A stretch of DNA of 47,883 nucleotides from an uncultured Lachnospiraceae bacterium (GCA_900317825.1 ONIH01000022.1:1-47883); one strand, 5' to 3'. Numbered from the stretch's first letter, positions 25,152 to 34,534 are shown. Numbers and translations: made by a program. Notes: generated from the sequence alone by a model not told the origin.

Positions 25152-26155
25152 TCCCAGCCGACTTCCTTCATCTCGCTTTTTTTATCCCTGCACATCAGAT
25201 CGTGTACGGCGTCTTTCGCGCTCTTGCCGTTAAAGAGCACCTGGTTTACCTCGGTGATTATAGGCATAGAGACCTTGTATTTCTTTCCCAGTTCAAAGGC
25301 AGCCTTGGCAGAGTAGACGCCTTCTACTACCATGTGTATCTGCTCCATAGCCTTCTTTACCGGAAGGCCCTGTCCGATAAGTTCACCTGCCTGATGGTTT
25401 CTCGAATGCTTTGACGAGCAGGTCACTATCAGATCTCCGATACCGGCAAGGCCGAAAAGAGTTTCCTTTCTTCCGCCCATAGCCACAGCTATAGCAGTTA
25501 TCTCGCGGATGCCTCTCGTGATAAGCGCTGCCCTGGTATTATCTCCGTTTCCAAGTCCGTCAGACATTCCGGCCGCCAGGGCTATGACGTTCTTAAGCGA
25601 GGCTCCGACCTCTATTCCCAGGACATCAGAACTCGTGTAGACACGCAGGTTCTCGTTCATAAAAATATCCTGCATCCGCTTTGCCAGGTTCTGGTCCTTT
25701 GAACCTGCCACCAGGACTGTAGGCAGCTTTCTTATGACTTCCTCTGCGTGTGAAGGACCCGAAATGACACCGACGTCAGCTCCCGGTATCTCCTCTTCGA
25801 TAAGCTCTGTCTGCGTCATCAGGGTTCCCTCTTCAATGCCCTTGGATACAGATACATAGCCGCAGTCTTTTTCAAAAAATGGCCTGAGTTTTTCCGCAGT
25901 TTCCCTCGTCGCAGTCGACGGAACAGCAAAGACCACGAGCTCGCTGCCTTTTACTGCTTTTCCGATATCTTCAGTGAAATCTATTCCCTCCGGGTAAAAA
26001 AATCCGGGTAATTTTTCTATTTTATGGTCGAAATACATCTTTTCGACGGCAAATGAATTGTGTGACCAGAGCTTTACGCTGTGTCCGTTCCACGCGAGGA
26101 CACAGGCTAAGGCAGACCCCCAGCTTCCAGCTCCAAGTACAGTTACCTGAGCCAT
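25148..26155 (-). CDS. gpsA: NAD(P)-dependent glycerol-3-phosphate dehydrogenase
   Basis: 335 residues. Makes sn-glycerol-3-phosphate from DHAP for phospholipid synthesis. Rossmann motif GAGSWGSALA (8-17), the SKGIEEGT segment, and catalytic Lys in GASLKNVIALAAG are present. It lies next to plsY, whose product acylates this glycerol phosphate; the genes abut (plsY stop at 26155). Confidence 0.97.
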   Translation of the reverse strand: MAQVTVLGAGSWGSALACVLAWNGHSVKLWSHNSFAVEKMYFDHKIEKLPGFFYPEGIDFTEDIGKAVKGSELVVFAVPSTATRETAEKLRPFFEKDCGYVSVSKGIEEGTLMTQTELIEEEIPGADVGVISGPSHAEEVIRKLPTVLVAGSKDQNLAKRMQDIFMNENLRVYTSSDVLGIEVGASLKNVIALAAGMSDGLGNGDNTRAALITRGIREITAIAVAMGGRKETLFGLAGIGDLIVTCSSKHSRNHQAGELIGQGLPVKKAMEQIHMVVEGVYSAKAAFELGKKYKVSMPIITEVNQVLFNGKSAKDAVHDLMCRDKKSEMKEVGWE

Positions 26156-26808
26156 TATTTTCCCTCCTTATTTTTATGATGAAATGAGAACTTATTCTCG
26201 CTCCCTGCTGCCAGACGCCGGATATTACTCCTATGGCGAAAAACTGCAAGGCCTCCTACCACAAAAGAGAGCACTATGATCTCCGGTGCCTGCTGCATCG
26301 TAAATGCCGTGTGTCCTGTAAGGATCGCGGCCATCGCCATAAACGGGAATGAAGCTGCACAGAGTATAGAGCCTAAAGACACGTAGCGCGTGATGATAAC
26401 AGTGATAAGAAATACCGCTATCTGCGGCGGAATGATCACAGGATAGGCTATGATAAAAAGTCCGAGGGAAGTGGCTATCCCCTTTCCTCCCTTGAAGTGC
26501 ATCGTGACAGGAAAATCGTGCCCTATAACAGCTCCGAAAGCCGCGTAGAACATCAGAAGTGCCCTCTGATCAGGCACATAACGGCCTGCCACAGCTCCGA
26601 TGATAAGCGCCGGGATCACACCCTTCAGGCAGTCGGATATCAGACACAGGGCACCCTGCAGGTTTCCTAATACCCTTAAAGTATTAGTCGTCCCGATATT
26701 TCCGCTGCCCTGCTTAGTGATGTCCACGTGCTGCAGTTTTCCCATGATGTAGCCCGAAGGCACATTTCCAAAAGCATAGCCCACTATAAATGCCAGAAGT
26801 CTAAGCAT
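26155..26808 (-). CDS. plsY: Acyl-phosphate:glycerol-3-phosphate acyltransferase PlsY
   Basis: 217 residues with five or more membrane helices. First acylation step of phosphatidic acid synthesis. Three conserved loops are visible: GNVPSGYIMGK, SGNIGTTNTLRVLG and HDFPVTMHFKGGKGIATSLG. The overlap with der (stop/start share base 26808) and gpsA implies coupled expression. Confidence 0.96.
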   Translation of the reverse strand: MLRLLAFIVGYAFGNVPSGYIMGKLQHVDITKQGSGNIGTTNTLRVLGNLQGALCLISDCLKGVIPALIIGAVAGRYVPDQRALLMFYAAFGAVIGHDFPVTMHFKGGKGIATSLGLFIIAYPVIIPPQIAVFLITVIITRYVSLGSILCAASFPFMAMAAILTGHTAFTMQQAPEIIVLSFVVGGLAVFRHRSNIRRLAAGSENKFSFHHKNKEGK

Positions 26809-28133
26809 TACTCGTCCTCTTTTCTCTGCCTTACGATAAAGTGAAGCGCTGTTCCGTCAAAACCGAATGCGTCTCTCAGCCTGTTCTCTAAGTATCTCAG
26901 ATATGAAAAATGCATCAGGTTCTTATCATTTACGAAGATAACGAAGGTAGGCGGCTTTACGCTGACCTCTGTCGTGTAGAATATCTTGAGTCTCCGGCCT
27001 TTGTCGGTAGGCGGCTGCTGCATGGCTACTGCCTCTGTGATTATCTCATTTAATACTCCGGTCTGAATTCTCAGGTTCTGGTTCTGGATGACCTGATCTA
27101 TAAGCTCATAGAGTCTATTTACTCGCTGGCCGGTCATTGCAGAGATATAGACTATCTTTGCGTAAGGGATGAACGAGAGGATCTGGCGGATCTTATCGGT
27201 GTGCTCTTTTATAGTGTGGTTATCCTTTGCTATGGCGTCCCACTTGTTCACAGCTATGATGATGCCCTTTCCTCTGTCGTGAGCTATACCGGCAATCTTC
27301 GCATCCTGCTCGGTGACGCCCTCGGTCGCGTCTATCATCATGATAACGACGTCAGACTTCTCTACCGCTGCTACAGCGCGGATTATCGAGTATCTCTCGA
27401 GGTCTTCTTTTATCTTGCTCTTTCTTCTGAGACCTGCAGTGTCTACAAAAATATACTGCTGTCCGTTGTACTTTACGAGTGAGTCGAGAGTATCCCTGGT
27501 AGTTCCCGCAATATCAGATACTATGGCTCTCTCCTGACCTGTCAGCCTGTTTACAAGAGATGACTTTCCGACATTCGGCTTTCCTATGATGGCGATGCGC
27601 GGGATATCATCATCCTCTTCATCGCTCTTTCCCTGTGGGAAATCAGCGGTCACAGCGTCTAAGAGGTCTCCGAAGCCGAGGTTAGATGCCGCTGAAACCG
27701 GATACGGATCGCCGATACCCAGATTATAGAATTCGTAGATATCATTTCCCTGCTTTTTGAAATCATCAATCTTGTTCACGCAGAGAACTACCGGCTTGTG
27801 CGAACGGCGGAGCATATCGGCTACTTTTCCATCGGAGTCGGTAAGACCTGTCTTTCCATCCACGACAAAAATGATCACGTCTGCCGTGTCTATCGCTATC
27901 TGCGCCTGGTCGAGCATCCGTGAAAGTATCACATCATCTGAATCCGGTTCTATGCCGCCAGTATCTATTAGCGTAAACTCATGGTCAAGCCATGAAGCAT
28001 CCGCATAGATCCTGTCACGGGTCACTCCCGGAGTGTCTTTTACTATAGATATCCTCTCGCCGACGAGAGAATTAAAAAGGGTGGACTTTCCGACATTCGG
28101 ACGGCCCACGACTGCTACTATCGGTTTAGCCAT
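26808..28133 (-). CDS. der: Ribosome biogenesis GTPase Der (EngA)
   Basis: 441 residues. Two tandem G domains: G1 motifs GRPNVGKST (about 8) and GKPNVGKSS (about 185), each with DTAG/DTGG and NKID/NKWD, then a C-terminal KH-like domain. Needed for 50S subunit maturation. Neighbour of plsY-gpsA and the DUF512 protein, an arrangement common in Clostridia. Confidence 0.97.
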   Translation of the reverse strand: MAKPIVAVVGRPNVGKSTLFNSLVGERISIVKDTPGVTRDRIYADASWLDHEFTLIDTGGIEPDSDDVILSRMLDQAQIAIDTADVIIFVVDGKTGLTDSDGKVADMLRRSHKPVVLCVNKIDDFKKQGNDIYEFYNLGIGDPYPVSAASNLGFGDLLDAVTADFPQGKSDEEDDDIPRIAIIGKPNVGKSSLVNRLTGQERAIVSDIAGTTRDTLDSLVKYNGQQYIFVDTAGLRRKSKIKEDLERYSIIRAVAAVEKSDVVIMMIDATEGVTEQDAKIAGIAHDRGKGIIIAVNKWDAIAKDNHTIKEHTDKIRQILSFIPYAKIVYISAMTGQRVNRLYELIDQVIQNQNLRIQTGVLNEIITEAVAMQQPPTDKGRRLKIFYTTEVSVKPPTFVIFVNDKNLMHFSYLRYLENRLRDAFGFDGTALHFIVRQRKEDE

Positions 28134-28142
28134 ATAAAAATC

Positions 28143-29471
28143 TCACTTTTCTTTTATGTCAAGCAGGGCGTTGAGTAGATCCTGCCCGCTTGATTTTACA
28201 ACAGTGATCGGAACTTGTAAAGTTTCAGAAAGCTCGTCGACCGTCACATCGTCCAAAAATACCTGCTCATTTGACCGGAGCATATTGACTGGTATCAGGA
28301 GCCTGTCTCCGACGCCGTGTTCTGAAAGCTGCGCTTTTAGATCGCTTCCGGTGATAAGTCCTGAGACCGTGATCTGTTCTCCGAAATAGTGATTTATGAT
28401 AGTCACTACTTCGACTTTTATCCTCGGGTATTTTTTCATAAAAATGTCCGAAAGCTGCCTTAGAAACGGAGCAGCCAGGACTCCAGTGGCTATAGTCACG
28501 CTCTTATGCTTAAACGGGTGCATTCCCTCTTTATCAAGTGCTTCCTTAAACTCATCGATAAGAAGGCGCAGCATCCCGACACCGTTCTCAAGCTGCCCGA
28601 ATCCATCATAGACTTCTTCTTCCGGCAGGTCTCTTTCCGCCGTCAGATACCACTCATCAGAAGCAAATACAAAGTGCTCGCCGTATTTTTCGTAGATTTT
28701 ATTCTGCCAGCCCTCTATCTGGTCGATGACTCTGCAGGCGTCTGATTTTTCAAAGGCATCCAGATGGCAGAGACCTTTTCTGAACTTCGTAAGCCCGACC
28801 GGAACTACCGAAAGCGACATTACCTGCGGGTAGAAGGATACCAGGTCAGAGATCGTCCGATCAAGCTCCGCTCCGTCATTTATGCCTTTGCAGAGGACTA
28901 TCTGGGTGTTCATCGTAAGTCCGGCATCGGCTATTTTTTGAATGCGCTCCATGATGCGCGAAGCGTTCTTATTCGCGAGCATCCTGACACGGAGCTCGGG
29001 ATTAGTCGTGTGTACAGAGACATTTATCGGGGAAAGACGGTAGTCTATGACTCGCTGGAGCTCCTCGTCCGACATATTCGTAAGAGTCACGTAGTTCCCC
29101 TGAAGGAACGAAAGCCTCGTGTCATCGTCTTTAAAGTAGAGCGTCTCCCTCATTCCAGGAGGCATCTGATCGATAAAGCAGAACATACAGTGGTTCGCGC
29201 ATGACCTGTAATCGTCTAAAAGCCCGTTCTCGAAAGTGATCCCTATATCAGTGTCGTCGTCTGACTTTGTTATATGATATTCCTGCTGACTGCCGTCCGG
29301 GTGACCTATCGTAAGGTCAAGAGAAGTATTCTCTTCGTAGTAGTAATAGTCGAAAATATCCTTTAGCTCTTTTCCTCCGGCTTTAAGGATAGTATCTCCC
29401 GTTCCGATCCCTGCCTGGTCCGCAAGCGACCCCGGGCGCACATATGCTATCTGGTGTGTATCGTTACTCAT
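28143..29471 (-). CDS. PDZ plus radical-SAM-like DUF512 protein
   Basis: 442 residues. An N-terminal PDZ-like domain (about 8-68, GSLADQAGI), then a central segment with a three-cysteine motif CANHCMFC (about 91-98) that resembles a CxxxCxxC Fe-S site of radical SAM enzymes, then the DUF512 C-terminal domain with GQLENGVGM. Usual neighbour of der in Clostridia. Function is unknown; a role in ribosome or RNA modification is a guess from context. Its start overlaps the yraN stop by 4 bases. Confidence 0.88.
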   Translation of the reverse strand: MSNDTHQIAYVRPGSLADQAGIGTGDTILKAGGKELKDIFDYYYYEENTSLDLTIGHPDGSQQEYHITKSDDDTDIGITFENGLLDDYRSCANHCMFCFIDQMPPGMRETLYFKDDDTRLSFLQGNYVTLTNMSDEELQRVIDYRLSPINVSVHTTNPELRVRMLANKNASRIMERIQKIADAGLTMNTQIVLCKGINDGAELDRTISDLVSFYPQVMSLSVVPVGLTKFRKGLCHLDAFEKSDACRVIDQIEGWQNKIYEKYGEHFVFASDEWYLTAERDLPEEEVYDGFGQLENGVGMLRLLIDEFKEALDKEGMHPFKHKSVTIATGVLAAPFLRQLSDIFMKKYPRIKVEVVTIINHYFGEQITVSGLITGSDLKAQLSEHGVGDRLLIPVNMLRSNEQVFLDDVTVDELSETLQVPITVVKSSGQDLLNALLDIKEK

Positions 29472-29812
29472 ATATATGAAAAAGCGTTCCTTATCAGTTT
29501 TATCCTGTCGGGTACTATGCTTATCACATCGAAACGGATCTTGCCGTCATAGTGATGTGAGCTTATATAAAAAATAGCTGTACTGCAGATCTTCTTCTGC
29601 TTGCGGAGGTCTACGTTCTCCTCCGGATAACCGTACTTTAAGGAGCTGCGGTATTTTACCTCTATGAACACGAGAGTGTCGCCTTCTACGGCGATTATAT
29701 CCACCTCTCCTGTCCGGCAGCTGTAGTTTCTCTCTATGACCTCTATGCCGTGTCTTCCAAGGAATTCAACGGCCAGATCTTCTTTTTCTTTCCCGACCAG
29801 GCGTTTATTCAT
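29468..29812 (-). CDS. YraN/UPF0102-family endonuclease-like protein
   Basis: 114 residues. Restriction-endonuclease-like fold: GEVDIIAVEGDTLVFIEVKYR contains the D-x(n)-E-x-K catalytic pattern. The family occurs between rnhB/flhB-like genes and DNA-processing genes in many bacteria; substrate not established here. One base separates its start from the upstream FlhB-like gene. Confidence 0.9.
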   Translation of the reverse strand: MNKRLVGKEKEDLAVEFLGRHGIEVIERNYSCRTGEVDIIAVEGDTLVFIEVKYRSSLKYGYPEENVDLRKQKKICSTAIFYISSHHYDGKIRFDVISIVPDRIKLIRNAFSYI

Positions 29813-29813
29813 A

Positions 29814-30092
29814 CTATTTCCCCAGTTTTGATCTCAGTTTGTCCATCTTATCGACAAAGACGAGGATCTGCGCCACGACCTCATAGAGCTCAGGCGGTAT
29901 CGCATCTCCGATCTGGAGCTTTGAGAGCGTATCAGCCAACGCTGAATCCTTATAAAAAGGAACATCCGACTTCTTTGCCTCCTCTATGATCCTCTCAGCT
30001 ACTGCGCCCTTGCCCGTCGCAAGGATCCTCGGCGCCTCATCCCCTGCCTCATACGAGAGGGCGACCGCCGTCTTTTTTTCTTCATCATCCAT
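29814..30092 (-). CDS. ylqH: FlhB C-terminal-domain homologue (YlqH-like)
   Basis: 92 residues equivalent to the cytoplasmic domain of the flagellar export switch FlhB (EscU/YscU/HrcU family). It keeps AVALSYEAGDEAPRILATGKG and the IPPELYEVVAQIL helix but starts after the point where the autocleaved NPTH motif would lie, and has no membrane part. In Bacillus subtilis the same pair ylqG-ylqH follows rnhB, which supports the assignment. Possibly a substitute or competitor for FlhB; its job is unproven. Confidence 0.87.
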   Translation of the reverse strand: MDDEEKKTAVALSYEAGDEAPRILATGKGAVAERIIEEAKKSDVPFYKDSALADTLSKLQIGDAIPPELYEVVAQILVFVDKMDKLRSKLGK

Positions 30093-30093
30093 G

Positions 30094-31779
30094 CTATGCC
30101 CTCACATCAAACGAATACCTGAGTATCTGCTTTCCACCCGAAGACTTACGCTGCTTTACATCCTGCTTTAAAAAATCATCGACGAAGCTGCGCTTCACAT
30201 CAGTATTTGTCACCGACATCGTGCAGTCGTAGCCCATAGACTCCAGTTTTTCCTGCAGAAAATGGATGTTGTTCTCGATAAGCATGTACGACTCGTCATC
30301 GGAGAGCGAGAACTTCGTATCGAGCTTCTTTTTTACGAGCTTTACAGCTATATCTGTAGAACCTAAGTGCTCTAAGTCAAAGTGCATGAAGGCTGTCAGC
30401 GGCTCATCAGGATCCCAGTGTTTTTTCTTTTTATCCGCGTATACGTAGAGCTCACCGGTGGCATTCTGATTCGACAGCTTAAGAGGTATCTGCACGTAGT
30501 TGTAGACCGTGTTTACTTCTTTTATGAAGTTCACATTGGAAGATACCTGCTGGCTTAGGTTCTGGAGCTTTCCGGCAATCTGCTCAGGCAGCTTCTCTGC
30601 CGCCTGCTGCGCCACTTTTTCCATGTCCTGCTGGAGCCTGTCATAGGAGTCGTTTATTTTTTCTTTGCTTACGGCCTCCTCCGGGGTCAGCAGATACTTG
30701 TCAGAGATCATCGACTTCATCAGTTCAGAAAAGCCGCTTGACTTCAGATTCTTCTGGATAAACTCGCTTCCCCTGGTATCGAAGAGTGCCTTCATCGAAA
30801 GGAACACATCCTTTGTCGAAGCATCAGGCTTCAGCTGTCCCTTTTCGTTAAAAAGCCCAGGAAAATTCTCCTTTAACGCAGGACTTTTATTCATAAAGTC
30901 CGACAGCTTCTGGAAATCCTCTCTGTCAAGAGTATTCCCGACAGCTCCCTTAGGATAGTCTTCTCTGTTTATCTCCTGATCTGGTGAGAGCGGTACTGAG
31001 GTCTCAGTCTTATCGCCCTGTACAGTCTCCTGTCCAGGCATCTCATCAGTGACCTCTGGCTGTGCCTGTGCAGTCACAAACGCCGCATCTGATATGGCGT
31101 CATCACCATCCGAAAAAACTGTGTTTATGATATCGGAAACTGCATCAAAGCTCTCCGGTTCCGCTATCACTGCGTCTGAAAAGGCTTCCGACAGCTCATT
31201 CAGATCGGATGATACAAAGTCACTCCCCTCCCGGTAATTATTGATTTGGGTAAGTGTCTCAGAGTCTACCGGAATACCCAGGTTCTTTAATACTACAGCC
31301 ATTTTCGGGTCAGCCGTCGGATTTAAGAGCACCTCCCTCCCCATAGAAGCGATGCTCTTTGAATCTATAGGCATTTTGTTCTTTATCATCTCGTCGACCA
31401 TGGCTATGGTCTGGTCAGTAACCGGAAGAGAAGCGCTTTTTAAGGCGTTTTCTATGATAGGGTTTCCGGAAGACGCGCCTACAGAGACAGGTCTTATCAT
31501 TATCTCGTTCCCGTCATTTTTCTTTACCTGAAAAAATACCGACTCCCCTTCGGTAAGCATTATATCTCCTAAAAGGCGGGCCGTGATGTTCTGACCGCTC
31601 GAGAGGCCAAGGAGCACCTGAGAACCGCGGATGTTATTGACAGTTCCTTCGAACACAGCTCCCTCCTTTAAGGCATTTAAGGCCTGTGTCAGCTGCTCCA
31701 CGCCCTGTGTCTGCGTAGGATTCGCGTCAGAACTTACTCCGTTATTATAATACTGGTTTACGAGATTTCTTATTTCCAT
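30094..31779 (-). CDS. ylqG: FliK-like hook-length-control-type protein (YlqG-like)
   Basis: 561 residues. An N-terminal beta-barrel-like domain (about 35-100, with VFEGTVNNIRGSQVLLGL), a low-complexity acidic middle (200-290), and a C-terminal domain (about 420-555, DLEHLGSTDIAVKLVKKKL) of the Flg_hook/FliK type. FliK measures hook length and acts with FlhB; here an FlhB-domain protein follows by 1 base. The synteny with B. subtilis rnhB-ylqG-ylqH argues this is the housekeeping paralogue, not the flagellar-operon fliK. RBS GAGG precedes the ATG. Confidence 0.82.
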   Translation of the reverse strand: MEIRNLVNQYYNNGVSSDANPTQTQGVEQLTQALNALKEGAVFEGTVNNIRGSQVLLGLSSGQNITARLLGDIMLTEGESVFFQVKKNDGNEIMIRPVSVGASSGNPIIENALKSASLPVTDQTIAMVDEMIKNKMPIDSKSIASMGREVLLNPTADPKMAVVLKNLGIPVDSETLTQINNYREGSDFVSSDLNELSEAFSDAVIAEPESFDAVSDIINTVFSDGDDAISDAAFVTAQAQPEVTDEMPGQETVQGDKTETSVPLSPDQEINREDYPKGAVGNTLDREDFQKLSDFMNKSPALKENFPGLFNEKGQLKPDASTKDVFLSMKALFDTRGSEFIQKNLKSSGFSELMKSMISDKYLLTPEEAVSKEKINDSYDRLQQDMEKVAQQAAEKLPEQIAGKLQNLSQQVSSNVNFIKEVNTVYNYVQIPLKLSNQNATGELYVYADKKKKHWDPDEPLTAFMHFDLEHLGSTDIAVKLVKKKLDTKFSLSDDESYMLIENNIHFLQEKLESMGYDCTMSVTNTDVKRSFVDDFLKQDVKQRKSSGGKQILRYSFDVRA

Positions 31780-31790
31780 AAAGCCGCCTC

Positions 31791-32519
31791 TCAGTCAGGA
31801 AGCCCGTACCTCCCAAGGAAATCATTCATTATCTGTGCCGGATTATCGAAGGTAACAGGATTTTCCTTTGCTATGAGCCTTCCAGCTTCTATCCTCTTCT
31901 TCAGGAAAGTCCTGCGGTGTATCGGAAGGATGCCGTATTTTTCGATTGCCTCATAGTGAGCTTTCGTCCCGTATGCTTTGTGTCTGGCAAAGCCGTACTC
32001 CGGGACTTTTTCATCGTATACCTTCATGATGTGGTCCCTGGTGACCTTCGCTATGATAGAGGCCGCTGCTATGCAGGCCACCTTGGCGTCGCCCTTTACC
32101 GTAGGCTCCTGCTCTATATCAAGGTCAGGTATCTCTACAGCGTCTGTTATCAGGTAGTCAGGCTTTGTCTTCATGGCTTCTATCGCCCGCTTCATAGCCA
32201 TGTAGTCTGCCTGAAGGATATTTATCTCGTCTATCTCAGCCACATCCGAAAGTCCGACTCCGATACTTACAGCATTTTCCACTATCTCTTTAAATGCTTC
32301 TTCTCTTCTTTTTTCGGACAGTTTCTTTGAATCGTTTAGATGGTCGATAAATACATCCGGTTTTAAGATCACGCAGGCGGCTACTACAGGACCGGCCAGA
32401 GGACCCCTTCCGGCCTCATCAGTCCCTCCTACAGAGACTATCCTCTTCTGATGCAGTTCGTCTTCCCTGCTGTAAAGCTCCTTCACCCTCTCTCTTTCGA
32501 GAGTCTCCTTTTCTGTCAT
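31791..32519 (-). CDS. rnhB: Ribonuclease HII
   Basis: 242 residues. Cleaves RNA in RNA-DNA hybrids and at misincorporated ribonucleotides. Motif GTDEAGRGPLAGPV (Asp-Glu-Asp-Asp active site, first two here) and DSKKLSEKRRE plus LITDAV are present. Typical Firmicute order rbgA-(sip)-rnhB-ylqG. Start overlaps the second signal peptidase gene by 4 bases. N-terminus has about 28 extra residues before the catalytic core. Confidence 0.96.
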   Translation of the reverse strand: MTEKETLERERVKELYSREDELHQKRIVSVGGTDEAGRGPLAGPVVAACVILKPDVFIDHLNDSKKLSEKRREEAFKEIVENAVSIGVGLSDVAEIDEINILQADYMAMKRAIEAMKTKPDYLITDAVEIPDLDIEQEPTVKGDAKVACIAAASIIAKVTRDHIMKVYDEKVPEYGFARHKAYGTKAHYEAIEKYGILPIHRRTFLKKRIEAGRLIAKENPVTFDNPAQIMNDFLGRYGLPD

Positions 32520-33046
32520 CTGACCCGTCCTGCCTTTCTGAACGGGAAGATCCTGTATATCACCCGTCCCACTATCTGCTCTTTTCTTACTGCTCCGACA
32601 TCTGAAAACCTGCTGTCCTCACTGTGGTTTCTGTTATCTCCGAGGACAAAATACTCGTTATCCTTAAGCTTCACCGGATACTCGGCTAGTCCCGGATCGG
32701 TTATTTTTTCGGTGCCGTACTTATCATCAAGTGCTTTTCCATTTATAAGTATGGTCCCGTCATCAGCTATCTGTACAGTCTCTCCCGGAAGCCCGATGAT
32801 TCGCTTGATAAAATAAGTCCGTTCCTTATACAGGTAGGTAAACATGACTATATCATAGCGCTTCAGCTCGTGTGTCTTTGGAGCCATTCTGTCCACGATC
32901 AGGTTATCTCCGCTCGTGAGAACAGGACTCATCGAGTTCCCCCGTACCACCGTCCTCTGCACGAAAAAATGCGCGATGATAAACCCGACAAAGCAGAGAA
33001 TGACTACATAGACTGTGTACTTTAAATACTTATTCCGGCTTCTCAA
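32516..33046 (-). CDS. Signal peptidase I (second copy)
   Basis: 176 residues. One N-terminal membrane helix (about 10-29), catalytic Ser in RGNSMSPVL and general-base Lys in YFIKRIIGLPGE, plus the box-E VLGDNRNHSEDSR. Cleaves Sec signal peptides on the outer face. It overlaps the end of rbgA by 17 bases. A second signal peptidase gene lies on the other side of rbgA. Confidence 0.95.
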   Translation of the reverse strand: MRSRNKYLKYTVYVVILCFVGFIIAHFFVQRTVVRGNSMSPVLTSGDNLIVDRMAPKTHELKRYDIVMFTYLYKERTYFIKRIIGLPGETVQIADDGTILINGKALDDKYGTEKITDPGLAEYPVKLKDNEYFVLGDNRNHSEDSRFSDVGAVRKEQIVGRVIYRIFPFRKAGRVR

Positions 33047-33872
33047 AGGATACCTTTCCGAGTCTTCCAGACCTCAGGTCATCTAAAAACACATCGGCAG
33101 CTCGTTTCATGTCGTACTCGCCGCCTGCCATAAGAAGGCTTCTCGATGCTGCAATAGCCGGAAGTACATCCTTTTTCTCAAGCTCCTCGCTTATGCCGTA
33201 GACTTCAGCCAGCTTCCCAGGATAGAGCGAGGTCATCCTGTCATAGAGAATCAGGGCAAGCTCCTGCTTTTCGAATACATTGTCAGAAATGGCTCCGAAA
33301 AGGGCTAAAGCCTCTCCTGTCTTTTCGTCATCGAACTTCGGCCAGAGGATTCCAGGGGAATCGAGGAGATCTAATGTCTTGTTCACATGGATCCACTGTT
33401 TTCCCTTTGTGACACCAGGCTTGTCACCCGTCTTTGCGCTCTTTTTTCCGGCGAGGTTATTGATCAATGTGGACTTCCCTACATTCGGTATCCCGGCTAT
33501 AAGCGCTCTGACCGGACGGTTCTTTATGCCACGCTTTAAGTCCCTGGCTCTTTTTAAAGCTGAAGCCTTATCTATAAGACGGCTTACTTCACGGCTTCCG
33601 GACTTTGCCCTGCTGTCCAGCGGAAGCGCCAGGATCCCCTGACTCTTATAGAAATCCACCCACTCGGCGGTTACCTTATCCTCAGCCAGATCAGCCTTAT
33701 TCAGAAGGAGAATATGTATCTTTCCGTTCGTCAGGCTCTTTATCTCAGGATTTCTGCTCGACTTCAGTATCCTGGCATCTGCCAGCTCGATCACCATATC
33801 GATAAGCTTTATGTCTTCTTTTATCTGGCGCAGGGCCTTTGTCATATGCCCCGGATACCACTGTATATTCAT
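33030..33872 (-). CDS. rbgA: Ribosome biogenesis GTPase RbgA (YlqF)
   Basis: 280 residues. Circularly permuted GTPase: G4 LLNKADL (about 55) precedes G1 GIPNVGKSTLINNL (about 126) and DSPGILWP. Required for late 50S assembly. N-terminal MNIQWYPGHM is the family hallmark. Located between two signal peptidase genes and upstream of rnhB. Confidence 0.97.
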   Translation of the reverse strand: MNIQWYPGHMTKALRQIKEDIKLIDMVIELADARILKSSRNPEIKSLTNGKIHILLLNKADLAEDKVTAEWVDFYKSQGILALPLDSRAKSGSREVSRLIDKASALKRARDLKRGIKNRPVRALIAGIPNVGKSTLINNLAGKKSAKTGDKPGVTKGKQWIHVNKTLDLLDSPGILWPKFDDEKTGEALALFGAISDNVFEKQELALILYDRMTSLYPGKLAEVYGISEELEKKDVLPAIAASRSLLMAGGEYDMKRAADVFLDDLRSGRLGKVSFEKPE

Positions 33873-34489
33873 CAGTCTACCACTCCGAAATTTTTTCCTG
33901 TGACATCGAACCAGATCTTTCCCTTTATCTGGCTCTTAAGTACATTTCCAACGCTCTGATAGCGCGAGTCTTCACTTACTCCCCTGTTATCTCCGAGTAC
34001 AAAGTACTCGTCTTTTCCAAGAGTTATCGTAGAAGACGCTATACCAGCGTCATTTACAGCCGTAGTCTCCACCGGCGCAGTGTAGGCCTTGTTATTCACA
34101 TAGACTATGCCGCTCTTTATCACGACCTTCTGTCCCGGAACTGCTACGACCCGCTTTATCGAATACCTTCCCGACAGGTCACCCGATGGAAGAAAAGCTA
34201 TGACATCTCCTGCCTCAGGAGATTTCAGCCTGTAGGTTACTTTGTCTATGAGTAAAGAATCCGATACTCCTATCTGCGGTTCCATCGACTCTTCAGTCAT
34301 CGTGACCTGGGTAGCAAATGAGCTGACCAGAAGATATGCCGCCGCAGCCACAGCCAGTATCTCCACTATCATCAGAAGCCAGCTTAACAGCTTCCGGTAA
34401 TCTCGTTTTTTTCTGCTTTTTCTGAAGTCAAGAGACCTGCTCGTCGGCTCTGGCCGCAGGTACGCTCTCTTATTTGGGATAACTCTCAT
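33872..34489 (-). CDS. Signal peptidase I (first copy)
   Basis: 205 residues. A basic cytoplasmic N-terminus (about 1-35), one membrane helix (about 38-58), Ser in TEESMEPQIG, Lys in YSIKRVVAVPGQK, and VLGDNRGVSEDSR. Longer and more basic at the N-terminus than the second copy. RBS AAAGG lies 6-7 bases before the ATG, directly after the rplS terminator. It heads the 14-gene run ending at scpB. Confidence 0.95.
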   Translation of the reverse strand: MRVIPNKRAYLRPEPTSRSLDFRKSRKKRDYRKLLSWLLMIVEILAVAAAAYLLVSSFATQVTMTEESMEPQIGVSDSLLIDKVTYRLKSPEAGDVIAFLPSGDLSGRYSIKRVVAVPGQKVVIKSGIVYVNNKAYTAPVETTAVNDAGIASSTITLGKDEYFVLGDNRGVSEDSRYQSVGNVLKSQIKGKIWFDVTGKNFGVVD

Positions 34490-34505
34490 GTAAATGCCTT
34501 TTTAA

Positions 34506-34534
34506 GAAAAAAAGATGGTCGCAGCGCGGCCATC
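34506..34534 (-). terminator. Terminator after rplS
   Basis: A 9-bp G/C-rich stem (34514-34522 with 34526-34534, 3-base loop, one wobble) followed on the minus strand by seven T and CTT. It closes the ylxM-to-rplS operon; some read-through probably feeds the signal peptidase gene. Confidence 0.88.
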
